From positions 46,697 through 110,696 of the forward strand of contig DCWN01000030.1 in assembly GCA_002328835.1 (NCBI GenBank): a DNA stretch of 64,000 bases, written 5' to 3'. Below the pieces are notes generated by a model. That model was given only the letters and a program-made list of their open reading frames with translations. It did not search any database and had not been told where the DNA came from. This stretch comes from Acidobacteria bacterium UBA2161 (GTDB lineage: Bacteria; Acidobacteriota; Vicinamibacteria; Vicinamibacterales; UBA823). Both the position numbers and the translations under genes were made by a program. Below, piece after piece: positions 8,262 to 17,177 of this stretch (the first letter of the stretch is position 1; every line of letters starts with the position of its first letter).

Positions 8262-9388
8262 CGCCGGATCCTACGAACAGCGCAGCACTCAACGAACTCA
8301 TTGACCACAATCTGACCGCGGGAGCGGCGGCGCCCGAGGTGCGCTACGAGAAACGTCCAGCGAAGACCATGGATGGCGAGCCGATCGAGGGCCTGTACAA
8401 CGCCTGGATCACGCTCGACAATCAGAAGCAGTACAACTCGTACACCACCGAGATGGTGAAGGCCGTCATCCTCGCGTTCCGCGAGGCCAGCAACGCGCGC
8501 GATGTCGTCTGCGCGGTCTTCACGGGCGCCGGCGACAAGGCGTTCAGCACCGGCGGCAACACGAAGGAGTACGCGGAATACTACGCCGGACGCCCGGCAG
8601 AGTACCGTCAGTACATCAGGCTCTTCAACGACATGGTGTCGTCCGTCCTGGCGTGCGACAAGCCCGTCATCTGCCGCGTCAACGGGATGCGGATCGGCGG
8701 CGGTCAAGAGCTCGGGATGGCCTGCGACCTGTCCATCAGCCAGGACCTGGCGCGCTTCGGACAAGCGGGCCTCAAGCATGGGTCCGCCCCTATCGGGGGA
8801 CTGACCGATTGCGTCCCGGCGCTGATGGGCACGGAACAGGCGATTGCGTATTGCACGCTTGGAGAGCACTGGTCGGCCCACAAGTCCTATTTGAGGGGGA
8901 TGGTGATCGATATCGTGCCGGCGCTGAAGGTCGACGGAGAGTACATGGCCAATCCGCTCGTCGAGACCCAGCGCTTCGTCGACGAGTACGGGCGCTTCGC
9001 GTTTGGTGAGCCGAAGTCTGGAGCGGCTCTGGAGCAGGGAAAGGCACTCCTGAAGTCAGGGACGATCGACCTCAGCCTGCTGGACGAAGCCGTCGATCGA
9101 TACTGCGCGAAGTACGTTCACCTGTTTCCCGAGTGCTTGACCAAGACCTTCGAGGAGCTGCGGAAGCCGAAGCTCGCCGCCTGGAACGCCAACAAGGAGG
9201 GCTCCCGCGCCTGGCTGGCTTTGAACATGATGACCGAGGGGCGCGCCGGCTTCCGCGCCTTCAATGAGGCGGTCGGTCGAGATCGTGAGATCGATTTCGT
9301 CGCCCTGCGCCAGGCGATCGCTCGCGGTGACTCCTGGACTCCGGAGTTGACGGAGAGCCTGCTCCCGGCCGCGCGCGCGGGCAAATGA
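8258..9388 (+). CDS. bamA: 6-oxocyclohex-1-ene-1-carbonyl-CoA hydrolase (BamA family)
   Basis: A 376-residue crotonase-superfamily enzyme. BamA adds water to and opens the ring of 6-oxocyclohex-1-ene-1-carbonyl-CoA to give 3-hydroxypimelyl-CoA in anaerobic benzoyl-CoA degradation (established). The length fits BamA and not the shorter BadI/MenB type. Long stretches match the family as I know it: QKQYNSYTTEMVKAVILAF (56-74), FSTGGNTKEYAEYY (96-109), VNGMRIGGGQELGMACDL (141-158), FGQAGLKHGSAPIGG (167-181), PECLTKTFEELRKPKL and the C-terminal REIDFVALRQAIARG. The ATG at 8258 follows AAGGAG by eight bases and overlaps the thioesterase stop; the frame extends upstream but only through the thioesterase gene. 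No benzoyl-CoA reductase, dienoyl-CoA hydratase or dehydrogenase is in the window. Confidence 0.88.
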   Translation: MTPDPTNSAALNELIDHNLTAGAAAPEVRYEKRPAKTMDGEPIEGLYNAWITLDNQKQYNSYTTEMVKAVILAFREASNARDVVCAVFTGAGDKAFSTGGNTKEYAEYYAGRPAEYRQYIRLFNDMVSSVLACDKPVICRVNGMRIGGGQELGMACDLSISQDLARFGQAGLKHGSAPIGGLTDCVPALMGTEQAIAYCTLGEHWSAHKSYLRGMVIDIVPALKVDGEYMANPLVETQRFVDEYGRFAFGEPKSGAALEQGKALLKSGTIDLSLLDEAVDRYCAKYVHLFPECLTKTFEELRKPKLAAWNANKEGSRAWLALNMMTEGRAGFRAFNEAVGRDREIDFVALRQAIARGDSWTPELTESLLPAARAGK

Positions 9389-9413
9389 TCACGTTGTAGG
9401 AGGCCAATCCGAA

Positions 9414-9428
9414 CCAGGTAGTACCTGG
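9414..9428. repeat. 15-bp palindrome between convergent genes
   Basis: CCAGGTA-G-TACCTGG is perfect apart from its single central base. It lies 26 bases past the bamA stop and faces the end of the convergent amidohydrolase gene. It could fold as a short transcript-end hairpin or serve as a protein site; no T-run follows. Confidence 0.35.
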
Positions 9429-9493
9429 CCGCATGACGGTCAGAAAATGGCCGGCGGGTTGACGGCCGAGGCGGCGGCGCAGACATCCCCGTG

Positions 9494-12400
9494 TCACGGC
9501 GCCGCCTCGTAGACGATCTCGCCACCGACCATCGTGAGCATCACCTGGGCGTCCCGGATCTCGTCGACGGGCACCGTCATGATGTCGCGGTCGAGCACGA
9601 CGAGATCCGCGAGTTTGCCTGGTTCGATCGAGCCGAGCCGATCCTCCATGAAGACCACGCGCGCACCGTTGATGGTGTACATCCGCAGCGCTTCCTCGCG
9701 GGATATCCGCTTCGCCGGGCTCATCAGGCTCTGCCCCGTCCGGCCGTCGATCCGCACCAGCGACTCCCAGAGCGTGAACAGCGCCTCGTAGTGCGCGCCG
9801 TCGGTACTCTGAGCGAGGTTGACGCCGGCGTCGAACCACCATCGCGTCGGGATGACGTTCTTCCAAAGATCGCTCTCGAACCGGTCGACGTAGACCGCCG
9901 CGCCCTTGCTGTAGTCCACCGCCGTGTAGCCGGTGACGTGCAGGCCGAGCCGCTCGGTCCGCCGCACGTGGTCGGGCGTCGGATGCTGGAAGTGCTGCAT
10001 CAGCCAGCGGCGATCGACGATCGATGTCTGCGCATTCGCCGACTCGATCGCCGTCAGGATCATCTCGGCCGCGGCATCGCCCGCGAAGGTGAACTGCAGA
10101 CGGAGATCGTGCCGAGCCGCCAGCTCTGCGATCGCCGACAGCTTCGCCTGATCCATCGGAGTCGAACCCGTCGTGGGTTCTCCGTAGATGTCGAGGTAGG
10201 GCTCGTACATGTACGCGGCGCCGAACTGGGTCGCGCCGTCGAACGCGACGGTGACGCCGAGCGTCCTGATGACGTCGTCGCCGGAGCCTCGCCCGGACGC
10301 GTCGGCGAGCCGACCCATCCATCGATCGATCGCATCGACGGAGTCTGCGCTATTCACGCTGTACGACATCACCATGCGACCCGGCAGGTCGCCGCTCGCC
10401 CTGAGCGCTCGATAGTGTTCGAGGAATTCCGGTTGCGCCCCGTGCGACTCGAAGATCGTCGTCACGCCGGCGGCCGTATTCTCCCGCAGCGCCGTGCGAA
10501 CCGCGTCGCGCTGCTGCTCCGGCGTCGGCCGGGGCAGCATCCGCTGCAGCGCACCCCAGAGCGGTGACGGCAGATAGAAAATCATCCCCTCGATCAGGCC
10601 GGTGGGCTCGCCGGTCGACGGGTCACGGTGGATGCGCACGTGCCGGTCGTCCTCCGGCCCGCTCGCGGTGATGCCAAGGCGGCTCAGCGCTTCGCTGTTG
10701 AAGATGACCGGGTACGGCCAGATGCCGATCGGGATGTAGACCGGGTTCTCGGGCGCCGCCGCGTCGAGGTCGGCGCGGGTCGGCCAGCGCTGCTCCTCGA
10801 GACTCCCCGGCAGATGGAAGTAGTCGGGCGGCTCGCCGATCGGCGTCGTGACGATCCATTCGCCGGTTGGCGTCCGAGCGGCCTCCGCGCCGATCGCCTC
10901 GACGATCGCGCGTACCGACCCGAGACCGACCAGCGACGGTGAACGGAGGCCGCGCTCGCCTCGACGGAAGGTGTGGGAATGCGTGTCGATGAAGCCCGGC
11001 ACGACCGTCCGGCCTTCCAGATCGACGACACGCGTGTCCGGCCCCGCGAGCGCCCGCACCTCCGGGTTCCGGCCCACTCTCACGAACCGCCCATCGGAAA
11101 TCGCGACCGCTTGCGCGACGCTGAATTCGGAGTCGACCGTCACGACGTTGCCGTTGACCAGCAACAGGTCGACCGGCGCGGCAGCCTCGAGCGACGCGTC
11201 GGTGAAGACGACCTCACCGCCCACGACGGTCATGAGGACGGCGATCTCGTCGAGTTGATCGTCCGGCACGGTCAGGAGGTCGTCCGACAGGACGACGAAG
11301 TCGGCGAGCTTGCCTGGTTCGATCGAGCCCTTGATCTCCTCCTCGAACGTCAGGTAGGCGTTGTTCCACGTCGCCATCCGCAACGCTTCCTCTCGCGTCA
11401 CCTTGTGCTCGGCGCCGAGGATGCTGCCGTGCATCGTCGCGCGCGAGACGAAGTAGGCGAACGTCTGCAGCGGCGGGAACGGCACGACACCCGAGTCGCT
11501 GCCCGAGGCGGCGATGACGCCGCCGTCGAGATACTCGCGGACCGGCGGCACGCGGGCGGCTCGCTCCGCGCCCCAGTAGCGCGTCATCGCCGGCCCGGCC
11601 ACGTAGGGATGGTGCTGGGCCGTGAGGGCGATCCCGAGCGCGTTCATCCGCTCGAAGTGATCCGGCGACGGCAGGAACCCGTGCTCCAGGACCCAGCGGC
11701 GTCCGACAATCGACGTCTCGGCGTGCGCGGCTTCGTAGGCCGCGATGACCTGCTCGACCGCATCGTCGCCGACCGCGTGGGTCCCGGGTCGCCAGCCGAG
11801 CCGATTGATCTCCTTGACGATCTCGACGTAGCTGTCACGCGGTGTGACTTGCAGGCCGCGGAACGTGCCGCCCTTGCCGTAGGGTTCCGCGTAGGGCTCC
11901 CGCATCAGGCCGCCCTCGTATCCGCCGTCGACCATCAGCTTGATACCGGCCGGCCGCAGCCACTCGTCCCCGTCGTCGGGCCCGACGCCGAACGCCTCGA
12001 TCGTCGAACCTACGCTCTCGGCCGTGGCCTGGGGTCCGCGCGGTCCGCCCAGGAGCGCACTGACGCGAATGGTCAGCACGCCGCGCTGCCGCATCTCCTC
12101 GAGCAGCCGGTACTGCGGCGGGCCGATCGCCCCGTACCGGATGCTGGTGAGGCCGGCGGCGTTCAGCGCGGCGTGCTCCGCCAGCAGGTCGTCGATCTGC
12201 TCCTCGCGCGTCCGCCCCGCCGGCGGCGGCAGCGTCGCGAGCGCCTTCGCTGTGTCGACGAGTTCGCCGTTCAGCTCGCCGTCGTCGTAGCGGCTGACCT
12301 CCCCGCCGGCGGGCACCGGCGTCGCCGTCGTGATCGCCCAGCGCGCGAGCGCGGCGGAGTTGAGGACGTACTCGTGGCCGCCGCGCACCAGGACGACCGG

Positions 12401-12904
12401 CGTCTCGGGCGCGACCGTGTCGAGATCGCGCCGGAGCGGCAAGCGGTCCTCCACCAGCTGCGATTCGTGCCAGTCGCTATTCGAGACGACGACGTCGCCC
12501 GGGTCCGTGATCTCGACCCGCGCGGCGACGGCGGCGAGGACGTCGTCGATCGTGCGGGTACCCGCCAGATCGACCCCCGGCCCGCCGCCCGCGTCGTGAA
12601 TGTGGCTGTCGCCGAACCCGGGCACGACGGTGCGGCCGCCGAGATCGACGATGCGCGTCGTATCGGCGGCAAGAGCGCGAACCTCAGCGTCGGTCCCCAC
12701 CGCAACGAAACGGCCGTCCGAGAGCGCCACGGCCTCGGCGGTCGTGAACGCCTCGTCGACGGTCAGGAACCGGCCGTTCACGTAGACGGCATCAGGCGGA
12801 GACGCCTGAGACAACTCTGATCTTCCGCCGCCACAGCCAGCCAGCATGCCGACCATCAATGCGGCGACCACAGCCGCGCGTCTTGATCTCGCGCAAATCG
12901 TCAT
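9494..12904 (-). CDS. Tandem (two-domain) YtcJ-like amidohydrolase lipoprotein
   Basis: At 1136 residues this is twice the usual length of YtcJ-type amidohydrolases. Signal peptide and lipobox LAGC (21-24) predict a lipoprotein. Domain 1 (about 38-575) has the complete metal set: H101/H103 in GDSHIH, K322 in GIKLMVDGG, H376 in THAVGD, H408 in LEHG and D470 in SGSDSG. Domain 2 (about 578-1136) restarts with the same pattern (LLVNGNVVTVD, then TVVPGFIDTHSH with H642/H644). At the aligned positions, however, K322 is a threonine (GVTVAFDG) and H376 a phenylalanine (TFAGD). The frame is continuous with no stop between halves, so this is a true fusion or duplication. Substrates of this family are mostly unknown; hydrolysis of an amide or cyclic amide is likely in domain 1. 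Domain 2 may be impaired or structural. Confidence 0.88.
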   Translation of the reverse strand: MTICARSRRAAVVAALMVGMLAGCGGGRSELSQASPPDAVYVNGRFLTVDEAFTTAEAVALSDGRFVAVGTDAEVRALAADTTRIVDLGGRTVVPGFGDSHIHDAGGGPGVDLAGTRTIDDVLAAVAARVEITDPGDVVVSNSDWHESQLVEDRLPLRRDLDTVAPETPVVLVRGGHEYVLNSAALARWAITTATPVPAGGEVSRYDDGELNGELVDTAKALATLPPPAGRTREEQIDDLLAEHAALNAAGLTSIRYGAIGPPQYRLLEEMRQRGVLTIRVSALLGGPRGPQATAESVGSTIEAFGVGPDDGDEWLRPAGIKLMVDGGYEGGLMREPYAEPYGKGGTFRGLQVTPRDSYVEIVKEINRLGWRPGTHAVGDDAVEQVIAAYEAAHAETSIVGRRWVLEHGFLPSPDHFERMNALGIALTAQHHPYVAGPAMTRYWGAERAARVPPVREYLDGGVIAASGSDSGVVPFPPLQTFAYFVSRATMHGSILGAEHKVTREEALRMATWNNAYLTFEEEIKGSIEPGKLADFVVLSDDLLTVPDDQLDEIAVLMTVVGGEVVFTDASLEAAAPVDLLLVNGNVVTVDSEFSVAQAVAISDGRFVRVGRNPEVRALAGPDTRVVDLEGRTVVPGFIDTHSHTFRRGERGLRSPSLVGLGSVRAIVEAIGAEAARTPTGEWIVTTPIGEPPDYFHLPGSLEEQRWPTRADLDAAAPENPVYIPIGIWPYPVIFNSEALSRLGITASGPEDDRHVRIHRDPSTGEPTGLIEGMIFYLPSPLWGALQRMLPRPTPEQQRDAVRTALRENTAAGVTTIFESHGAQPEFLEHYRALRASGDLPGRMVMSYSVNSADSVDAIDRWMGRLADASGRGSGDDVIRTLGVTVAFDGATQFGAAYMYEPYLDIYGEPTTGSTPMDQAKLSAIAELAARHDLRLQFTFAGDAAAEMILTAIESANAQTSIVDRRWLMQHFQHPTPDHVRRTERLGLHVTGYTAVDYSKGAAVYVDRFESDLWKNVIPTRWWFDAGVNLAQSTDGAHYEALFTLWESLVRIDGRTGQSLMSPAKRISREEALRMYTINGARVVFMEDRLGSIEPGKLADLVVLDRDIMTVPVDEIRDAQVMLTMVGGEIVYEAAP

Positions 12905-13020
12905 ACGTTCCTCGACAGATTAGAGAGCGGTAGCGAGTGTGCCGTCAAGGCGAACGTACTCGGACGCTGTTTCGTGCGTGGAGCCGATGGTGGTAACTTG
13001 CCCGGGCGAGGAGCGAATTG

Positions 13021-14799
13021 ATGCGCAAGGTCTTCCAGTCGATTGTTCGCTGTCGCGGGAACGTTGGCCAGATCCTGACGAGTCTCGTCGCCGGCATCGC
13101 GCTCGCGGCGTGCCAGGCCGGGAATCAGAGCGAGCCGGTGGAGCTACCACCGTCCTACTATGACGATCCCGTGCTCGGCCCGTTACCGCAGGTCTCCCTG
13201 GACTCGCTGGGTGAAGCCGCCGGGCGACTCGAGGGTGAGGCGGATCATCCGGACCCGGAGACCTTCGGATACGACAAGGCGACCGGGGTCTACACCCATC
13301 CGGTGGCCGCGCCCGAGATCGAAGGCCCGCGCCCGTTCATGGGAAGCCTCACGTACATCGACATGGAGCAGTACAGCCAGAACGTCGATGTCGTCGCTTA
13401 CTATCCCCATCTCGCGAGCGTCGGCCATACCTATCAGTCGGTGCTGGAATTCGACGGCCGCCGCTACATGTTCAACGGCGGCTACCCGAGCGTGCAGATC
13501 TACGACATTACCGATCCTCGCGATCTGGAACGGATTCCCACGCCGGAGCCGATCGACAGCGGCATCGAAGGCGACGGGCCGCTGTATCTGCGCGGGTTTT
13601 TTCGCTACGTGGCCCGGCTCGACAAGTACTACTTCATCCAGCCCTATTCCCCGCCCTACGTCGGGTTTCTCGAGAACAAGTACCTCGATCCCGAGCGCGT
13701 GCGCGCCATCCGCGAGTGGCCAGACCTGAAAGGCTTCCGGGTCTTCGAGATGACCGCTCCGGACGAGTATTCGCTCGTGGCAACAGTGACGTCCGATCCC
13801 GACGGCGACCCGGCCAAGCGGCCGCAACAGGGCGGCGGCTGCTCGGAGTTCGCCTGGGACGGTGTCAGCCGGTTCATGTTCATCACCTGCGCGCCGACCG
13901 ACGACTACGCCAACCAGCCCTACCGAAGCCTCCTGTACACCTATGGCGTCAGCGCCTACGACATGACCGACCCGGCCGATCCCGTCTACCTGTCGACCTG
14001 GCACGTGCCCGGACAGCTGCTGAGTGAAGAGGCGGAGTTCCGCGCCAACCCACGGTGGAACAACCGGGCCTCGCGGATGGGCGCCCGCGTCATGTTCGTG
14101 CCGACCTATCCAGACGACGGCGGCCAGTACGGCTACGTGCCGATGGGCGGCTGGGGGTTCTACGTGGTGGATATCTCCGACCCATCGAACATGACGACGG
14201 TCGGCCAGGTCGACGACTTCCCGATCGCGGTCAGCGGCAACGAGGGTGACAGTGTCTACGTGGATGTCATCGAGGAGACCGGCGGGCACGTCTTCTTCAA
14301 CGGCTACCCGCTGGTCGAAGACTGCTACGAGCCCTACAAGGATATCTACTCGATCGACATCAACGACCCTGCGAATCCGACGGTCGTCGGCACGTTCCCG
14401 CGACCGACGCCGCCGGCCGACGCGATGTTCACCGACTACTGCCAGCGCCGCGGCAGCTTCGGTCCGAAGCGGCCCGGCGCGTCTGGCCGGTCGCCGCAGC
14501 CGGGCACGCCACACCCCCGCTACGCGCCGTGGTCGTTCTACAACGCGGGGATGCAGATGTTCGACGTCTCGGACCCGGCCAACGTGACGATCGCGGCCTA
14601 CTTCGCACCGAAGATGATGGACGCCGAAATGAACTGGGCGTTCGGCAACCCCACGAACGCCGTGTTTGTCGAGTGGGACCGGAACCTCATCTACCTGTTC
14701 ACAAACCACGGCTTCTACGTCCTGTCGAGCCCGCTGCTCGGGGATCCGGTCTTCGGCATCCCGGCGGAGGATGCCGGGATCGGTCGGCCGCCGGCCTAG
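13021..14799 (+). CDS. LVIVD-repeat lipoprotein (secreted beta-propeller-like)
   Basis: A 592-residue exported protein. The start is ATG 13021, placed after GAGGAG; a TTG lies one codon upstream. A signal peptide ends in the lipobox LAAC (28-31). The body has repeats of the LVIVD type, seen as YDITDPRDLERI, YDMTDPADPVYL, VDISDPSNMTTV, IDINDPANPTVV and FDVSDPANVTIA, which build a beta-propeller-like fold. No catalytic motif is recognised. It is divergent from the tandem amidohydrolase, with 116 bases between them. Its role is unknown; a surface or periplasmic binding or scaffold role is the usual guess for such proteins. Confidence 0.75.
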   Translation: MRKVFQSIVRCRGNVGQILTSLVAGIALAACQAGNQSEPVELPPSYYDDPVLGPLPQVSLDSLGEAAGRLEGEADHPDPETFGYDKATGVYTHPVAAPEIEGPRPFMGSLTYIDMEQYSQNVDVVAYYPHLASVGHTYQSVLEFDGRRYMFNGGYPSVQIYDITDPRDLERIPTPEPIDSGIEGDGPLYLRGFFRYVARLDKYYFIQPYSPPYVGFLENKYLDPERVRAIREWPDLKGFRVFEMTAPDEYSLVATVTSDPDGDPAKRPQQGGGCSEFAWDGVSRFMFITCAPTDDYANQPYRSLLYTYGVSAYDMTDPADPVYLSTWHVPGQLLSEEAEFRANPRWNNRASRMGARVMFVPTYPDDGGQYGYVPMGGWGFYVVDISDPSNMTTVGQVDDFPIAVSGNEGDSVYVDVIEETGGHVFFNGYPLVEDCYEPYKDIYSIDINDPANPTVVGTFPRPTPPADAMFTDYCQRRGSFGPKRPGASGRSPQPGTPHPRYAPWSFYNAGMQMFDVSDPANVTIAAYFAPKMMDAEMNWAFGNPTNAVFVEWDRNLIYLFTNHGFYVLSSPLLGDPVFGIPAEDAGIGRPPA

Positions 14800-14986
14800 A
14801 CGGCCATCGGACATCGTCGAGCGCGCGGCACGGGCGGAAACCACCCGCCGTTCACCGCCTGCCCCCGACCGCTCATCGGACGATCCTGGCGCCTCGTCGA
14901 GAACTCGTAACTATCCGGCAACCCGCGCTTTATGCTCGCCGTATTAAGACTGGTGAGAGAGAATTCACCACCCCAGGAGTAGACAG

Positions 14987-16060
14987 ATGAAGAGATTGGC
15001 ATTGCTTGGCTTCGTCCTCATCCTTTCGGCGAGCACCGCGTTCGCCCAGGCTCCGTCGGCCCAGCCCGACACTCCGTTCAAGCTCGCGACATTCGAAGCG
15101 GGCGGTACCGTGCGCGTCGGCCTCGTGGTCGGTGAAACCGTCCTGGCCGTTCAGGAGGCCAACCGGGCGCTGACAGCGGCAGAGGGACTCTCGTCGGTCG
15201 AAATCCCGAACGAGATGCGGCTGCTCATCGAGTCGTACGACCGGACGAAGTCACGCCTCTATCAGATCGCGAACTACTACTCGGCGACCGGCGCTGGTGA
15301 TGAGTCGTTCGCCTACGCCTACGACGACGTCGCCTTGAAAGCGCCGATCAAGTACCCCTACAACATGCTGGCCGCCGCGGCGAACTACCAGGATCACTCC
15401 GCGGAGATGATGCGGCGCTACGGAAATCCGAATCCTCAGCCCGTCGATCCCGACAGGGCGAGCCCGGTGTTCTTCGCCAAGTCGCCGCGCTCGAGCATCA
15501 TCGATCCGGGCGCCGCGTTTCCGATGCCGCCGGTCGAGGGCAAAGGCTTCGACTGGGAGAACGAGCTGGCCGTCATCATCGGCAAGCCCGCGACCCGCCT
15601 GACCCTGGCCAATGCCGAGGATCACGTCTTCGGCTACAGCATCGTCTTCGACGTCAGCACACGCGACCGCGGCGAACAGGACGAGGATGACGATCAGGGC
15701 GGCGGCGGCTTCAGCTTCGGCGTCAACTGGTTCGAGGCGAAGAGCCGTGACAACGCGGCGCCCTTCGGCCCGGTCATCGTGCCGAAGGAATTCATTGGCG
15801 ACTCGGCCAATCTTCGGATGACGACGAAGATCAACGGCGTGTTGAAGCAGGACGGCAACACCAAGGACATGATCCACAACGAGGGCCGCCTGCTCCGGCA
15901 CGTCACGTCGATCCTGACGCTCTACCCTGGCGACGTCCTCGTGACGGGCACGCCGGCCGGCGTCGGTTCCGCGCGCAACCCACCTGAGTTCCTCGAGGTT
16001 GGTGACGTCGTGGAAATGTGGATCGAGGGCATCGGCACCCTCGTCACGCCGATCGAATAG
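14987..16060 (+). CDS. Secreted fumarylacetoacetate hydrolase (FAH) family protein
   Basis: A 357-residue protein with a signal peptide (MKRLALLGFVLILSASTAFA, cleavage near 20/21) ahead of an FAH-type domain. The family hydrolyses or decarboxylates beta-diketo or hydroxymuconate-type acids with a divalent metal (family knowledge). ANYQDHSAE (122-130) matches the conserved Y-x-x-H, FDWENELAVIIGK (178-190) carries the metal-ligand glutamates E181 and E183, and GDVLVTGTPAGVG and GDVVEMWIEGIG close the fold. An acidic insert (RGEQDEDDDQGGGG, about 208-221) is not usual. FAH enzymes are normally cytoplasmic, so export is the odd point. CAGGAG precedes the ATG. The next gene is an orphan TRAP binding protein, and a hairpin follows the stop. 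Confidence 0.82.
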   Translation: MKRLALLGFVLILSASTAFAQAPSAQPDTPFKLATFEAGGTVRVGLVVGETVLAVQEANRALTAAEGLSSVEIPNEMRLLIESYDRTKSRLYQIANYYSATGAGDESFAYAYDDVALKAPIKYPYNMLAAAANYQDHSAEMMRRYGNPNPQPVDPDRASPVFFAKSPRSSIIDPGAAFPMPPVEGKGFDWENELAVIIGKPATRLTLANAEDHVFGYSIVFDVSTRDRGEQDEDDDQGGGGFSFGVNWFEAKSRDNAAPFGPVIVPKEFIGDSANLRMTTKINGVLKQDGNTKDMIHNEGRLLRHVTSILTLYPGDVLVTGTPAGVGSARNPPEFLEVGDVVEMWIEGIGTLVTPIE

Positions 16061-16072
16061 CTCGGCGCCGCG

Positions 16073-16097
16073 ACGGCCGGCCGGCTGGGCCGGCCGT
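16073..16097 (+). terminator. GC hairpin after FAH-family gene
   Basis: ACGGCCGGC (16073-16081) pairs perfectly with GCCGGCCGT (16089-16097) across a 7-base loop, 13 bases after the stop. No T-run follows, so it is a weak intrinsic terminator candidate or a 3'-end stabiliser. Confidence 0.45.
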
Positions 16098-16128
16098 GGC
16101 GGTCTAGATCGACGGTAGACTCGCGCTG

Positions 16129-17130
16129 ATGATCTCTGGACTCCGAACGGCTGCGCTTGTCACGGCCCTTGCGGTCCTGGTGAGCAGCGCCCCGGCTGCC
16201 GACGCCCAGCCGGTGACGATGCGGATCCAGCACTCGGCGCCGCTGGTCCATCAGATCACGCTCGCGTTGCACGCCTTCGCCCAGGACGTCGAGGCTCGCT
16301 CGAGCGGCGAGGTGGTGGTCGACATTCTGACCAGGCCGCGCACGCTCGTCCCCGGAGGCGAGGTCGTGGCCGCCGTCGCGAGCGGCGCTCTCGAGGCCGC
16401 GGCGATCCCGAACTTCCAGTGGACCGACGCCATCCCCGAGATGAACTTCTCGGTGATCCCGTACCTGTTCACCGACCTGGCGCAGATCCGAGCCTTTTCG
16501 ACCTCCCCCGCCGCCGAGCTGCTGGAAGATCAGCTGAATGCCCTGGGCGCCAGGACGCTGATCTGGATGCACGTGACCCGCACCAGCCTGATCACGTCGC
16601 AGGAGCGGTCGATCGTGGCGCCGGCCGACTTCGCGGGCCTCAGGGTCCGAACCGTGAACGAATTCGCCGGCGTCCCGCTGGAGGCCGTCGACGCCGTGCC
16701 GCAGCGGCTGGGCGCTGGAAGCGTGTACGCGGCGATCGAGGCGGGAACACTCGACGCGATCACGACCGACGTGGCGTCGGCGGTCGGGCTGAGACTCTAC
16801 GAGGTTCAGGGCGCCGGGACGGTGGCTCCCTACTTCTCCGCGTTCTATCATCTCTTCGTGAACCCGGGGTGGCTCGACGGCCTGTCGGCAAGGCAGCGCA
16901 AGGCCGTCGACGACGCCGCCGCCGCGCTCGAGGCGACGACGGTCACGATCACGGAGGCGCGCGCCGCCGCGTCGATCGACGTCCTGAGAGCGAACGGCAT
17001 GGATCTGCACCTCCAGACCGAGGCCGAGCAAGCGGCGTGGCGCGCGGCGATGCAGCCGCCGGCGCTCGAGGCGTTCGCACGCGACGTCCCCGACGGCGAG
17101 GCGTTTCTGGCACTGCTGCCGCGCGAGTGA
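16129..17130 (+). CDS. TRAP-type substrate-binding protein (orphan DctP)
   Basis: A 333-residue periplasmic binding protein of the DctP family, with a signal peptide (about 1-26, ending PAADA). The mature part begins QPVTMRIQHSAPLVHQ, a typical first strand. It has the arginine block FAGLRVRTVNEFAG (about 167-180), where R172 or R174 would bind a carboxylate, and then VYAAIEAGTLDAIT. No permease genes are next to it. It may feed a permease encoded elsewhere or act as a sensor partner. The small secreted gene that follows starts 47 bases later and is probably in the same transcript. Confidence 0.85.
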   Translation: MISGLRTAALVTALAVLVSSAPAADAQPVTMRIQHSAPLVHQITLALHAFAQDVEARSSGEVVVDILTRPRTLVPGGEVVAAVASGALEAAAIPNFQWTDAIPEMNFSVIPYLFTDLAQIRAFSTSPAAELLEDQLNALGARTLIWMHVTRTSLITSQERSIVAPADFAGLRVRTVNEFAGVPLEAVDAVPQRLGAGSVYAAIEAGTLDAITTDVASAVGLRLYEVQGAGTVAPYFSAFYHLFVNPGWLDGLSARQRKAVDDAAAALEATTVTITEARAAASIDVLRANGMDLHLQTEAEQAAWRAAMQPPALEAFARDVPDGEAFLALLPRE

Positions 17131-17177
17131 GTAGCCTGGGGAGTCGTGATGTCTTCTCCAATCCTGGGAGGATCGTG

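Noticed and set aside
10973..12820. Plus-strand frame (615 codons) opposite the tandem amidohydrolase
   Set aside because: Same antisense pattern; no domain is seen.
13183..14844. Long minus-strand frame (553 codons) across the LVIVD-repeat gene
   Set aside because: Antisense artefact; the plus strand has the signal peptide, lipobox and repeats.
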